Origin: Ramlibacter aurantiacus
GTDB taxonomy: Bacteria > Pseudomonadota > Gammaproteobacteria > Burkholderiales > Burkholderiaceae_C
Direction of reading: 5' to 3'
Assembly: GCF_016722895.1 (NCBI RefSeq)
Contig: NZ_JAEQNA010000008.1
Coordinates: forward strand, 186,001 to 250,000
DNA: 64,000 nucleotides
The translations under genes and the position numbers were made by a program. This document shows, in pieces, positions 33,128-41,985 of this stretch (its first letter is position 1; each line of letters starts with the position of its first letter). The notes under the pieces were generated by a model, which was not told the origin of the DNA, made no database searches, and saw only the letters and a list, made by a program, of their open reading frames with translations.

Positions 33128-34551
33128 GTTCAGAATCGAGTCCTCAAACAAGGCGCAGCCCGCACAGGATGCAACCTGTGTCGTGCCGCGAAGATCGGAA
33201 GTAGAAACGCCTCCGCGAGGGGAGGCGTCGGGCCAGCAATGCGATCGCTGGCGGGGCTAGAAAGGACATGGCTGCAAACCTGCAAACCCCGCAAACCTCG
33301 GTTTGCAGTCGGACGCTAGGCGAATGCTGCGCTCGTCCCCCCCGCATTGCGAAATGCGGAGGAAGGACCCCTTTTTCCTGTGGGGGTCGGCGCCCACTGC
33401 GCTCACCGCTGTCCTGACCGTGCCGGAATATTACGGCAGAACACCCCGATTTGTTGCACGCCGCGGAGTGCGTCTGCTCCGCTCTCTCGCGCACCAACAG
33501 CGACTGCGCCGACCAATCGCGCACAAATCCGCCGAATCACTCGCCGCGAGCGTGCCGCCACGTCATCGACGGGTACTGACGGATTCGACGGGTCATGTCG
33601 AATCCTCCCATGAGGTGTGCGCGCGTCACGCGCGCGTAAGAGACTTACGACGTAATCCGTCGAATCCGTCAGTACGCCGTGCCGGCGTGCTCGCCGTTCC
33701 AGCCCGCCGCCAGGTGAAGATGCCGCGGCACAGCCCCTGTCGCCGCCTCTCCGCCGACGCGGTCTGACGCATCGGACGTGAAATAACGTTACTCCTCTTT
33801 ATGTGCGCACGCGCGCACGTGTAGCAACTTAACGTTGTGAAAAGTCGGCTGCGTCAGACTGCGCCAGGAAATCGAGGTGTTCGTCTTCGAAAGTCTCGGT
33901 GGCCGTTACACGGACGCTGGAACGCGCGGTGATGGTAGGGTGCTTAAGGGTAAAGCCGTCTTTCAGATTCCGGGATTCCTTGCAGCAATAAGAACTTCGC
34001 GCAGATACGGGGCACAAGATCAAGGGGAGTATCGGGTCCGTTGCCTTCGATCGCTGGACGCTGCATGAGATTCAGGAAGCCGTAGAGGCGATCAAGTATC
34101 CCGACCTGAACCTGCCGGCAGTCTCCCCGCATGCCGACGAGGGCACAGCCCACACCCTCCAGAGGCCCGAGGAGCGCGTGAAGAGCCCACGTCAAGGCCA
34201 CCCTCACCCGACCGTCTGCGAGCGCCTGCAGCGGCCTCTGAAGGGCCTTACCTGTCACGGTGACAAGTTCCCGATGCCACAGAAGTTGTGGGAGGAATAA
34301 CGTGGCTCCAGACTGGCGGCGTTCACTGGCCGATACACTCGGCCCGCACCCCATCAGCGGGGAATCACATCATGGCCTCGCGCTAAAGGTTTCGCTGAAG
34401 GACACCGCGGCCAGGACATGTAGCATTCCCCCGACGGCGGTGCCGAAACACGATGCCAAGGCGGCCTTCGGTTCGGCCGCCCGCGATCGTGCGGGCGACG
34501 ACGTAGGCGATGCCGTGACCCGGCGTGACGGCGAGAACAATCGCGTCCGCC
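33128..34551. other. 1.4-kb stretch without a convincing gene, rich in palindromes
   Basis: No open frame here looks like a protein. Notable structures are hairpins CCGCATT-N4-AATGCGG (33345-33362), the nested 19-bp inverted repeat listed separately, CGTAAG-AGA-CTTACG (33635-33649) and GTGCGC-N4-GCGCAC (about 33803-33818). A plus-strand open stretch at about 33990-34298 without a start codon (RWTLHEIQEAVEAIKYPD) may be a gene remnant. Phage regulatory or replication genes expected upstream of the late operon are absent, so this may be a deletion scar. Confidence 0.5.
33573..33675. repeat. 19-bp perfect inverted repeat with nested hairpins
   Basis: The arms are 33573-33591 (GTACTGACGGATTCGACGG) and its exact reverse complement at 33657-33675. 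The 65-bp centre holds GCGCGCG-TCA-CGCGCGC-like and CGTAAG-AGA-CTTACG hairpins and another copy of the core GTCGAATCC. Arm length and lack of mismatches are unlikely by chance; it could be a protein-binding site, recombination site or structured RNA. Confidence 0.6.
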
Positions 34552-35184
34552 TCAATCCTGGTTCCGAGTCGCGGCCATCGCAACAGACAGGGCTGTATCG
34601 CCCCGCTCCTGCAGTGCGTCCACCGCACCGTCCAAGTCGCGCGGCTCGCGGTTCTGGCCCAGCTTCCTCTTGCCTTCCAGACGTGTGATGTCGACTTCGA
34701 TGCCGACGATCATCTTCAGCATGGCGTCCAGGTAGTCAGCGGGCGCGTCCCCCATCTTCCACGGCCGCGGCTGCGCCGATTCGTGCCGCCGCGTCAGGCG
34801 TGCCACGACGCCGCGGACGAACTTCTCGTCGTCGATGATCCTCAGCCTTCCGTGGACGTGGACCACCTCATAGTTCCACGTCGGCACATGCCGATGCGTC
34901 TCGTGCTTGCTCGGGTACCAGTTCGGTGAAATGCAGCCCTGCGGTCCGCGGAAGATCACCATGACCTCGGCGCCATCGCGCACATTGGTCCACATCGGGT
35001 TGGCACGCGCGACGTGGCCCTGCAGCACCCCATGCGCGCCCCGGGCGGGGTCTAACATGAATGGGATGTGGTTCGCGTCGAGGCCTTGGTCGGTGAGCGT
35101 GACGATCGCCCCCAAGGGGTGCTCTTGCACGATGCGGTGGAGATGAGCGGCACGCTCCTCGACAAAGTCTGCGGGTCGGTACAT
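34552..35184 (-). CDS. FMN-binding negative transcriptional regulator, PaiB family
   Basis: 210-aa protein with the PaiB hallmarks: start MYRPADFVEERAAHLHRIVQ, then HPLGAIVTLTDQGLDANHIP, HVARANPMW and FRGPQGCISPNWYPSK, and TWNYEVVHVHGRLRIIDD. In Bacillus PaiB represses protease and sporulation genes; in proteobacteria the role is unclear. The ATG at 35184 matches the family start; the open frame extends further without homology. Divergent from a MocR regulator stub, a common pairing that suggests the regulator once controlled it. Confidence 0.85.
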   Translation of the reverse strand: MYRPADFVEERAAHLHRIVQEHPLGAIVTLTDQGLDANHIPFMLDPARGAHGVLQGHVARANPMWTNVRDGAEVMVIFRGPQGCISPNWYPSKHETHRHVPTWNYEVVHVHGRLRIIDDEKFVRGVVARLTRRHESAQPRPWKMGDAPADYLDAMLKMIVGIEVDITRLEGKRKLGQNREPRDLDGAVDALQERGDTALSVAMAATRNQD

Positions 35185-35287
35185 GTTGGGGGCTGGCTCC
35201 GGGTAGTTCTTAGTATCGAGAACCCGTGGCATGATGGAAATAGCCAGTTTTCGTCGTTTTCGATGTGCCAGTTTCCCGCCTTTCACC

Positions 35288-35630
35288 ATGAGCGATGACG
35301 CCCGGCGCGGCCGGGGCCGCGCGCTGTACGAGGAAATCCGGGCGCGGGTGCTCGATGGCACGCATGCGGCCGGTACGGCCTTGCCATCGACCCGGGCCCT
35401 GGCGGCCGAACGGGGACTGTCGCGCACGACTGTGAGCGCGGTCTACGACCAGCTGGCGGCGGACGGCTTCATTGAGACCCGCGCCGGCGCGGCAAGCCGA
35501 GTTGCCGAGGGCGTTCGCCCACGCAGCATGGCGTCTGCGCGACCCGAGCGCAGCACGGCCGAGGGAGCTCCCGCGCTGAACTCCCGGCGGCTGTCGGCGG
35601 ACCGCGGGATTGCCGAAGCAGCGTACAGCC
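35288..35630 (+). pseudogene. N-terminal stub of MocR/GntR-family regulator
   Basis: From ATG 35288 the frame encodes a GntR winged HTH (RGRALYEEIRARVLDGTHAA; LPSTRALAAERGLSRTTVSA; VYDQLAADGFIETRAG) and part of the linker, then runs into antisense sequence of the adjacent oxidase at about 35615-35630. The PLP-dependent aminotransferase-like domain of MocR proteins (about 350 residues) is missing. A deletion has joined it to another gene. Confidence 0.75.
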
Positions 35631-36487
35631 TCGAGTGCACGCTCGCCCTGCGCGGTGGGTCCGACCCAGATGCCGGCCATCGCCACCACCGGCTGCAGTT
35701 GCAGCTGCGGCGGCACGAAGGGCGCGGGAGGTGCGTTCACGAGCGCCACGACCAGCGAGAGTTCCTCGGGCGCCTCGCGCGTGAGCCGCTCGTAATGCGC
35801 GAGCACCTGGGGTGCCTGGGAGGCTGGGTACATCACGAAGCCGGCGTACATCGGCGGGACCTGATGCAGGCGGAAGGTGAACCTGGTCACCACGCCGAAG
35901 TTGCCTCCCCCGCCGCGCAGCGCCCAGAACAGCTCGGTGTTCTGGTGCTCGTTCGCCACGCAGATGCTGCCGTCGGCCAGCACGACCTCGGCGTCGATGA
36001 GGTTGTCGCAGGCCAGCCCGTACTTGCGTGACAGCCAGCCGATGCCGCCGCCAAGCGTGAGGCCGGCCACGCCGGTGTGCGAGATCTCGCCCCCGGGAGA
36101 TGCCAGGCCATGCGCCTGCGTGGCAGCGTCGTACTCACGCAGCAGCACGCCGGGCTCGACGGTTGCGAGCCGCCGCGCCGGATCGACGGCCACCGACTTC
36201 ATCGGCGACAGGTCGATCATCAGTCCGCCTTCGCAGACGGACCAGCCGGGGATGCTGTGGCCGCCGCCCTTGACGGCGAGCAGCAGTCCATTGGCGGCGG
36301 CGAAGCGAACGGCCGAGGCGATCTCGGCTGAGGTTGCGCAGCGAACGATGAACCCGGGTCGTCGGTCGATGGCGCCGTTCCAGACCGATCGGGCCTGGTC
36401 GTAGCCATGATCGCCAGGGCGCAGCACCTGGCCGAGCAATCCCGGGACCGGGCCGATGGAGGGGTTGAGAGCTGTTGTCGTGGTCAT
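35625..36487 (-). pseudogene. FAD-linked oxidase (berberine-bridge type), C-terminus lost
   Basis: About 287 residues of a PCMH-type FAD oxidase starting MTTTTALNPSIGPVPGLLGQ at 36487. It keeps the FAD domain: GFIVRCATSAEIASAVRFAA, VKGGGHSIPGWSVCEGGL with the His for covalent FAD, GVAGLTLGGGIGWLSRKYGL with LACDNL (the second covalent site of bicovalent members), and ELFWALRGGGGNFGVVT. After GERALEAVR the homology stops at the joint with the MocR stub, so the substrate domain end and BBE motif are missing. Likely inactive. Confidence 0.78.
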
Positions 36488-36576
36488 GCGCCGGGATGGT
36501 CGACGCGCGGTGGCGGCCCCGCCATCCCTGGCCTCGGGGATTCTGTGCGGGCGCCCCCTTCGGCAGAATGTCCGCC

Positions 36577-37662
36577 ATGGCCAACAAGCACCTTGCCATC
36601 GACCGCGCGATGCGCGGTGTGCTCGACGTGTGCCGGCACGTCACCACCCCCGCCAGCCTGTTCGTGGGCGTGCATGAGGCACTCGAAAAATACGTGCCGG
36701 TGGACCGCTGGTGCGCGATGACGCTGGATCCGGCCACCTCGCTGCCCACCGGCGGCGTGCACGAGAACGGGTTCAGCGCCGCTGGCGGCGAGCGCGTGCT
36801 GCGACTGGAGTACGGCGGCCAGCCCGACGTGAACGCCCTGGCCGACCTGGCCCGCAGCAAGGCGCACGTGAATACGCTGGCTGCCGCCACGCGCGGACAG
36901 GTGGAGGCCAGCGCGCGCTTTCGCGAGGTGATCGAGCCGGAAGGCTTGCGCCACGAACTGCGGGCCGTCTTTCGCGACCAGCACGGCGCCTGGGCGGCCA
37001 TGGTGCTGCTGCGCGCGCCCGACCGCGAGGACTTCAGCCCGCCCGAGGTCGAGCTGCTGGCTGCGATCAACGAGCCGCTCACGCGGACGCTGCGCCGGTT
37101 GCTGCTCCTGGCCGAAATGCAAGCGCGCGCTGAGCCTGGCGCTCCAGGCCTGATCCTGCTGGAGCCCTCCACCTCGATCGAAGCCGCGGGGGAATGGGAG
37201 GTGCGTCACGCCAGCTCCACGGCGCGGCAGTGGCTGGAACAGATCGACGACAGCTCGACCGGGCCGCTGCCCTACGCCCTCTATTCGCTGGCCATGTGCG
37301 CCGCTCGCGAAGGTCATGCGGCCACGCGCATCCGCTCCCGCTCAGGCCACTGGCTCACGGCGCATGCGGAAGCGGACCTTGCCGCGTGTTCCAGCATCTC
37401 GATCATCTTGCAGCCCAGCCGTCCGCACGAGATCGCGCAGATCCTCGCCGGTGCTTACGGCCTCACTGCGCGCGAGGCCGAGGTGGCGCGCCTGGTGGCG
37501 GCCGGCTGTACCAACGAGGAGATCGCCAGGCTGCTGTTCGTGAGCGGGCTGGTTCATGTAGCTCACGTTACAGAAGCGGCGGGCCGCCGCTTGACTCTTA
37601 GGCGGAGAGGAAGGAATTCATGCGCCGCCACAGATCCACGATCAGCGCCACAAGCTATGTGA
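36577..37662 (+). pseudogene. LuxR-family regulator truncated inside its HTH
   Basis: From ATG 36577 (an in-frame ATG at 36568 is possible) about 320 residues of a GAF-like sensor plus LuxR output: MANKHLAIDRAMRGVLDVCR, then YGLTAREAEVARLVAAGCTN and EEIARLLFVS at the C-terminus. The LuxR HTH should continue with the recognition helix, but after about 37545 the sequence changes to GLVHVAHVTEAAGRR with no homology. DNA binding is therefore probably lost. Divergent from the truncated oxidase, its likely former target. Confidence 0.72.
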
Positions 37663-37906
37663 AATGTGTTCCGCCGATGCGTCCAAACGGGTCAGCCGCC
37701 ATTTAATTAGGTGCTTAAGTTCCTGGCGCAAGCCCCGCTTCAATCAAGATTCTTCGCGGGAAAGCACCTGCTAAACCTGGCGTGGTGCGTCCCTAGACTG
37801 GCTGGGCTTCTGGAGGGGACAAGCGCCGCTTTTCGCTTTTCAATGTGCGCCCAGAGGCAACGAAATCGACCCGCGTGCGCGCGGGGAATCACTTCATGGA
37901 GATCCG
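37545..37906. other. Junction region between truncated LuxR gene and hydrolase
   Basis: About 360 bp with no intact gene. It contains a perfect 9-bp-arm palindrome AAGCGGCGG-G-CCGCCGCTT at 37574-37592. On the minus strand a short open run ending VALIVDLWRRMNSFLSA stop (about 37607-37665) has the look of a transposase C-terminus but was not identified. The last 30 bp hold the hydrolase ribosome binding site (GGAG). Confidence 0.4.
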
Positions 37907-39328
37907 ATGCCCAAGCTCAAGAACCCTCTTCGTTCGCCACGCAGGAATCACGTCCTGCGGCGCACCCTCATCGGCGCCGCCGCAGGCCTGCTGCTCGGCG
38001 CCAGCCAGGGCGCACTGGCCCAGTCGACCACCTGTCCCACCAACTTCTCCGAGCAGCAAGGCACGCTGGCCGATGGCACGCCGTATGGCATGCGGTTTCC
38101 GGCGAACTGGAACGGCCTGCTGATCAACGACCTCGACTACTTCGGGGCCCGCGCCTCCGCGCGGACCTGCTACTGGCTGAACCGGGGTTATGCGGTCTCG
38201 GGCACCAACCGGCACCCCCTGCGATCGTTCCAGTACGACCCCGCGCAGGAGATCCGCAACCTGCTGCAGGTGGCGGACATCTTCAGCGGGACCTATGGCA
38301 ATCCGAGCCGCATCGTGCAGTACGGCCATTCGGGCGGCGGCTTCGTCGCGCTGGGCATGAGCGAGACGCAGGCGCATCGCATCGACGGTGTCGTGGCGGG
38401 CTGCGCGCACGAGCAGGTGCCGCTGATGAACCAGATGCTCGACGGCTGGTTCGTGCTGCAGAAGCTGATTGCGCCCGAGCTGCAGATCACGCACTTCACC
38501 GACCTGACGGCCGTGCCCGCACTGGCCGTGCAGTGGCGTGCCGCCCTCACCGCCGCCCAGGCCACCCCCATCGGACGCGCGCGCATCGCCCTGGCCGCCA
38601 CCATCGGTCAATGGCCGGCGTGGAGCAGCCCGGCGTATGCGCCACCCTCGCTGCAGGACCTGGAGGCCTTGCAGCAGGCCATGTTCGACACGGCCATGCT
38701 GAATGCCGGGCAACCGGGCGGACAGTCGCGCTTCATGTCCGAGCACGCGGGCGGCGTGCCGCCCGCGTCGCCGCGGCAGCTGTCGTGGAACACCGGGGTG
38801 GACTACGCCAAGCTGTTCCTGCAAGGCGAAAACGCGTACACGCGCTCGGTGCGCGAACTTTACCGGCGCGCCCAGGCAGATGTGGCGGACGACCTCGCCG
38901 TTCTGAACACGTCCTCCCGCGTGCAGGCTGACCCCGCGGCCATCGCGTTCTGGTCCGAGCCCGGCCGCACCGTGCACGGTACGCCCCAGGTGCCGGTGCT
39001 GCGCTTCCACACCACCGGCGACAACATCGTGCCGCCGCAGATCATCGACAGCTACGAGCAGAAGATGCGCGCGCAGCAGACCCATCCCCAGCTGTACGCG
39101 CGCACCCTGGTGCAGGCGCCGGGCCATTGCACCTTCAGCGCGGCTGAAAGTGCGGCGGCCATGGAGACGCTGCTGCAGCGTATCGAGACCGGCAAGTGGC
39201 CCAGCACCCGCCCGGCCGACATGAACGCGCTGGCAAGCTCGCTCATCCCGGGCTCGCAGCCGCGCTTCGTCGAGTTCCGCCCGGTGACCTACAGCCGCCC
39301 GGACAACGCGCCACCCGCCACTCGATGA
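37907..39328 (+). CDS. Secreted alpha/beta hydrolase
   Basis: 473-aa protein with a signal peptide (RRTLIGAAAGLLLGASQGAL, cleavage likely after ALA at about 39) and a mature hydrolase. The nucleophile elbow GHSGGG is at about 145-150 (IVQYGHSGGGFVALGMS); a C-terminal His candidate is in QAPGHCTFSAAES, and an acid in TTGDNIVPP. Probably a periplasmic or extracellular esterase; substrate unknown. GGAG lies about 6 nt before the ATG. It appears complete and is the only intact gene in this decayed stretch besides the PaiB-like one. Confidence 0.82.
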   Translation: MPKLKNPLRSPRRNHVLRRTLIGAAAGLLLGASQGALAQSTTCPTNFSEQQGTLADGTPYGMRFPANWNGLLINDLDYFGARASARTCYWLNRGYAVSGTNRHPLRSFQYDPAQEIRNLLQVADIFSGTYGNPSRIVQYGHSGGGFVALGMSETQAHRIDGVVAGCAHEQVPLMNQMLDGWFVLQKLIAPELQITHFTDLTAVPALAVQWRAALTAAQATPIGRARIALAATIGQWPAWSSPAYAPPSLQDLEALQQAMFDTAMLNAGQPGGQSRFMSEHAGGVPPASPRQLSWNTGVDYAKLFLQGENAYTRSVRELYRRAQADVADDLAVLNTSSRVQADPAAIAFWSEPGRTVHGTPQVPVLRFHTTGDNIVPPQIIDSYEQKMRAQQTHPQLYARTLVQAPGHCTFSAAESAAAMETLLQRIETGKWPSTRPADMNALASSLIPGSQPRFVEFRPVTYSRPDNAPPATR

Positions 39329-39384
39329 CGAACTAGGGGGCGGCGCGTGTCACGATGGCGCGTCTCCCATCGTGAGCTGCAGCC

Positions 39385-39555
39385 ATGGAACACACGCAAG
39401 CCCCCTACCTCGCCACCTCCCTCACCGGCCGCATCCGCGAGTTCATCCAGCTGCGCCGCGACATCCACGCCCATCCCGAGCTGGCCTTCCAGGAGCACCG
39501 CACGGCGGTTCCTGCAGATGCTCCCGCACCGCGGCCTCCAAGGCCACATGCATAG
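39385..39555 (+). pseudogene. N-terminal stub of M20 peptidase / amidohydrolase
   Basis: Starting ATG 39385, the first 41 codons encode the typical N-terminus of M20 hippurate-hydrolase-like enzymes (REFIQLRRDIHAHPELAFQE). At about 39507 the sequence switches to antisense phage terminase DNA and the frame ends 16 codons later. More than 300 residues including all metal ligands are missing. Confidence 0.75.
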
Positions 39556-39790
39556 CGTGCGCGTCGCATCCGAGCGTTGCGGCCATCTGCGCCGAGACCC
39601 GGGCCGGCCAGTTCAGCCAGGCGTCACGCTCCGTGCGCGCCAGCTTGAAGACATGCGCGATCGCCTGTGGGCGGTCGACCAGCTCGCCCTTCAGGCGCGC
39701 GAGCCGCACCTTGTTGGTCTGCGCCTTGACGACTTCGTTGACGGTACGCGCCTGCAGCAGCGAGGTGCCGCCGACGGGCGGCGCCGGCGA
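39508..39790 (-). pseudogene. Fragment of a second phage terminase small subunit
   Basis: About 94 codons whose product (NKVRLARLKGELVDRPQAIA; RTERDAWLNWPARVSAQMAA) is nearly identical to the C-terminal half of the small terminase at 28.4 kb, while the DNA differs at many third positions (roughly 85 percent identical by eye). It therefore comes from a related but different phage, not from a recent duplication. Both ends are joined to unrelated genes: M20 stub on one side and the zinc-ribbon gene on the other. Confidence 0.8.
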
Positions 39791-40316
39791 AGGGATCCTG
39801 ATCGCCGCGGCGAAGCAGCTTCGGCGTGCTCAGCGATAGTGTCGCCTCACCCCAGCCACGCGCCAGCACCGAGGCTTGCTGCAGCAGCAGATCCAGTCGC
39901 CTCGCCAGAAACACCGGTTGCCGCTTTTGCAGACCGATTCGCCAGACGCCGGTGGTGATCCGCGCGACGTCCTGGTGGGCCGGCACATTCAGAGCGGAGC
40001 GGAGCTTCCTGATCAGCCATTCCTCATCGACCGCCCACGCCTTCAGATCGCGCGCCACGACGGCGACGGGCCCGCAGTCCGGGCATTGCATTCGCAGCGC
40101 CGCCTTGTCTCGGAAGATCTGCGCCGTGTGCAGGCCGCAGTGGCCGCACAGGGCAAACTGCTGGTTCACCGCCACCGGCTTGATCGCCTTGAGTTTGACC
40201 AGGTGCTCCTGCGCCGATCGCTGTGCAGGCTCGGTCGCGTCGTCGAACCAGTGGTGGCCGGTTTGCCAGCGTTGGCAAACAAGCTCCCATGCCGCCGCAT
40301 TGCGCGACAACTTCAT
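39790..40316 (-). CDS. Uncharacterised zinc-ribbon protein, C-terminus probably lost
   Basis: From ATG 40316, which overlaps the stop of the upstream gene (ATGA). About 175 residues precede the joint with the terminase fragment; the frame then runs on to 39624 in unrelated sequence. It carries a four-cysteine ribbon, ALCGHCGLH...RMQCPDCGP (about 55-82), with LKAIKPVAVNQQF before it and WAVDEEWLIRKLRSALNVP after it. No family recognised. It forms a translationally coupled pair with the 411-aa protein, and the loss of its tail may have inactivated the pair. Confidence 0.5.
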
Positions 40317-41548
40317 TCGACGGTGGCGCCCACCAGTTCCGCCGGCACCACCTGTGGTGACAGGCGCTGCTGCGGCTGCATGATGCCCAGGGAGATCAGA
40401 TAGCCCTCAAGCTGCGCGCGCAGCTTTTCGTCGTACTTGTGCAAGTTCAGGCGGCCACGCCGCGTGACCTCCACCGCAATGACCTTGCCGCGGCTGCGCC
40501 CCGCCTCGGGCGGGTAGTACAGGTTGATGCGGGCCGCCTGGATCTCCCAGCCCCGTTGCAATGGGTTGTCCGAAGGGAAGTGATCGGCCGCGAGCTCGGT
40601 GACGCAGGCGTGGTCGGCGGACGCCATCGCGGTGAGCTCCACCTTGAAGCTGCGGTCCGGCGCCAGCATCGTGAGGCTCTTCACCTGAAGGGTCAAGAAA
40701 CCATCGTCCAGCGCCTGCGGCACCTGAAATCCGACACGCAGCCCGCTCAGGTTCAGCGTCGGCTGCTTGATCCGCTCAGCCTGCACCTGGTCGACACCAA
40801 GCAGGTGGATCGCGAAGGCGTCTACCAACATCTGCTGGTACTTGGCGCCGCCCTTGATGACGGTCCGCACGACGCCGGTGACCTCCGAGTACTCAAGGAC
40901 CATGTGGATGGTGGGACTGCCGACGCGCCGCTGCAGCTCAATGCCATCGAACTCCACCCGTTGCATGGCCAGGTCCTTCGCGTGCACGCTCAGGAGCTGG
41001 GTGCCGCTCGCGCGGTCCATCAGGTGCGCAATGCAGACCTCGCCGCAACCCATCTCCTGCAGGTAGAAGGCCTTTATCGCAGCGCAGAAACTGGCCAGCG
41101 ATTCCGCATCGCGTCGTACAGGTAGCTGCACGCCCAGATCGTGCTGCTGCGCCTGTGGGATGTGCTGGTCGGCGTACTCGATGTCGCCGGCCTGCTCAAA
41201 CAGCAGCGGGTGGTGCATGAACAGCCAGAAGGCGCGGTGCATGTCGCTACGGCACTGGATTAACGCCAGCAGCACTGCGCTGTCGGCGCGCGCCGCCTGG
41301 AAAAGCGCCTGCTTCCCGGAGGGCCCTGACAGCCGTGCGCTGGTGTGCAGGCCGGCGGCAATGCGGTCGCGCACGCCTTGATCCGGGCAGGACTGGATCG
41401 CCGCAATCAGCCGCTTCGTGCAGTCGGTGTCGTCGCTCCAGGCAAAGCCCTCCGGCAGCGCAAGCCCGGCGCGCGCCAAAAAGGTCGTGAGGGTCTCGTC
41501 CACCGGGAGGCCGAGCAGGATGTCGGGATAGGAAAGCGGCTTCAGCAC
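40313..41548 (-). CDS. Uncharacterised 411-aa protein, first gene of a LexA-box-linked operon
   Basis: GTG start at 41548 with a strong AAGGAGG 7 nt upstream. Sequence features: an N-terminal LLGLPVDETLTTFLARAGLA, a central part with VCIAHLMDRASGTQLLSVHA and VEFDGIELQRRVGSPTIHMV, and a C-terminal VIAVEVTRRGRLNLHKYDEK. No nuclease, ATPase or membrane motif was recognised. It overlaps the zinc-ribbon gene downstream and is preceded at 46-65 bp by a LexA-like palindrome. It reads as an intact, well-translated gene of unknown function carried on a mobile module. Confidence 0.6.
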   Translation of the reverse strand: MLKPLSYPDILLGLPVDETLTTFLARAGLALPEGFAWSDDTDCTKRLIAAIQSCPDQGVRDRIAAGLHTSARLSGPSGKQALFQAARADSAVLLALIQCRSDMHRAFWLFMHHPLLFEQAGDIEYADQHIPQAQQHDLGVQLPVRRDAESLASFCAAIKAFYLQEMGCGEVCIAHLMDRASGTQLLSVHAKDLAMQRVEFDGIELQRRVGSPTIHMVLEYSEVTGVVRTVIKGGAKYQQMLVDAFAIHLLGVDQVQAERIKQPTLNLSGLRVGFQVPQALDDGFLTLQVKSLTMLAPDRSFKVELTAMASADHACVTELAADHFPSDNPLQRGWEIQAARINLYYPPEAGRSRGKVIAVEVTRRGRLNLHKYDEKLRAQLEGYLISLGIMQPQQRLSPQVVPAELVGATVE

Positions 41549-41593
41549 GGTGGGTCCTCCTTCGTCGGCGTGCGCGTCTTTGATGTGGTTCGA

Positions 41594-41613
41594 TACTGGT
41601 TGTTTGTCCAGTA
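41594..41613. promoter_or_regulatory. LexA (SOS) box-like palindrome in divergent promoter
   Basis: TACTG-N10-CAGTA, the arm layout of the LexA operator, extended by one more pair (A...T at 41593/41614). The inner positions are CTGG/CCAG rather than the ideal CTGT/ACAG. It lies 46 bp before the 411-aa gene and 147 bp before the DUF2924-recombinase operon, with TATTCT/TAGAAT hexamers touching it. SOS control is inferred. Confidence 0.55.
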
Positions 41614-41760
41614 TTCTACGACAGCTCTACCGTTGGCTCCACCACCTCCGCGCCAGCCCCGTTTGCGACGCGGTGCACCGCACATCGCCGCCAAAACGAG
41701 TTACTCCGACCGAGGTCGGCTCCTAGCATCGACGGCGTTTTGCACCAGGAACGCCACCCA

Positions 41761-41985
41761 ATGACAGATATCGAATGCCCCTCTGCCGCCCGCCGACCGG
41801 CGGCCGACGTGTTGCCCCGGCACCCGCACCGGGAGATCGCCGAATTACTCGCCGCGGCCATCCTGCGCATGCGCGCCAGGAACGAGCCGGACATCGCCGC
41901 CACCGACAGCGAAGTTAGCCTTGGCTTTCCTGGCGACCAGCGCCTGAATGCGAACCCCGTCTACACACAAGGAGTTCGAATTTGA
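41761..41985 (+). CDS. Small protein at head of recombinase operon
   Basis: 74-aa protein starting MTDIECPSAARRPAADVLPR, then EIAELLAAAILRMRARNEPD. Short proteins of this kind commonly precede DUF2924 and recombinase genes in prophage modules. Its TGA overlaps the TTG start of DUF2924 (TTGA), so translation is coupled. Function unknown. Confidence 0.6.
   Translation: MTDIECPSAARRPAADVLPRHPHREIAELLAAAILRMRARNEPDIAATDSEVSLGFPGDQRLNANPVYTQGVRI

Noticed and set aside
33829..34023. Minus-strand 64-codon frame ending LAQSDAADFSQR
   Set aside because: Too short, no ribosome binding site, no match recognised; could be a remnant but cannot be supported.
34260..34688. Plus-strand frame of 142 codons with a GGGAGGA-like site before a GTG at 34301
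   Set aside because: The product has no recognisable pattern and it runs antisense into the PaiB-like gene; kept only as part of the gene-poor region.
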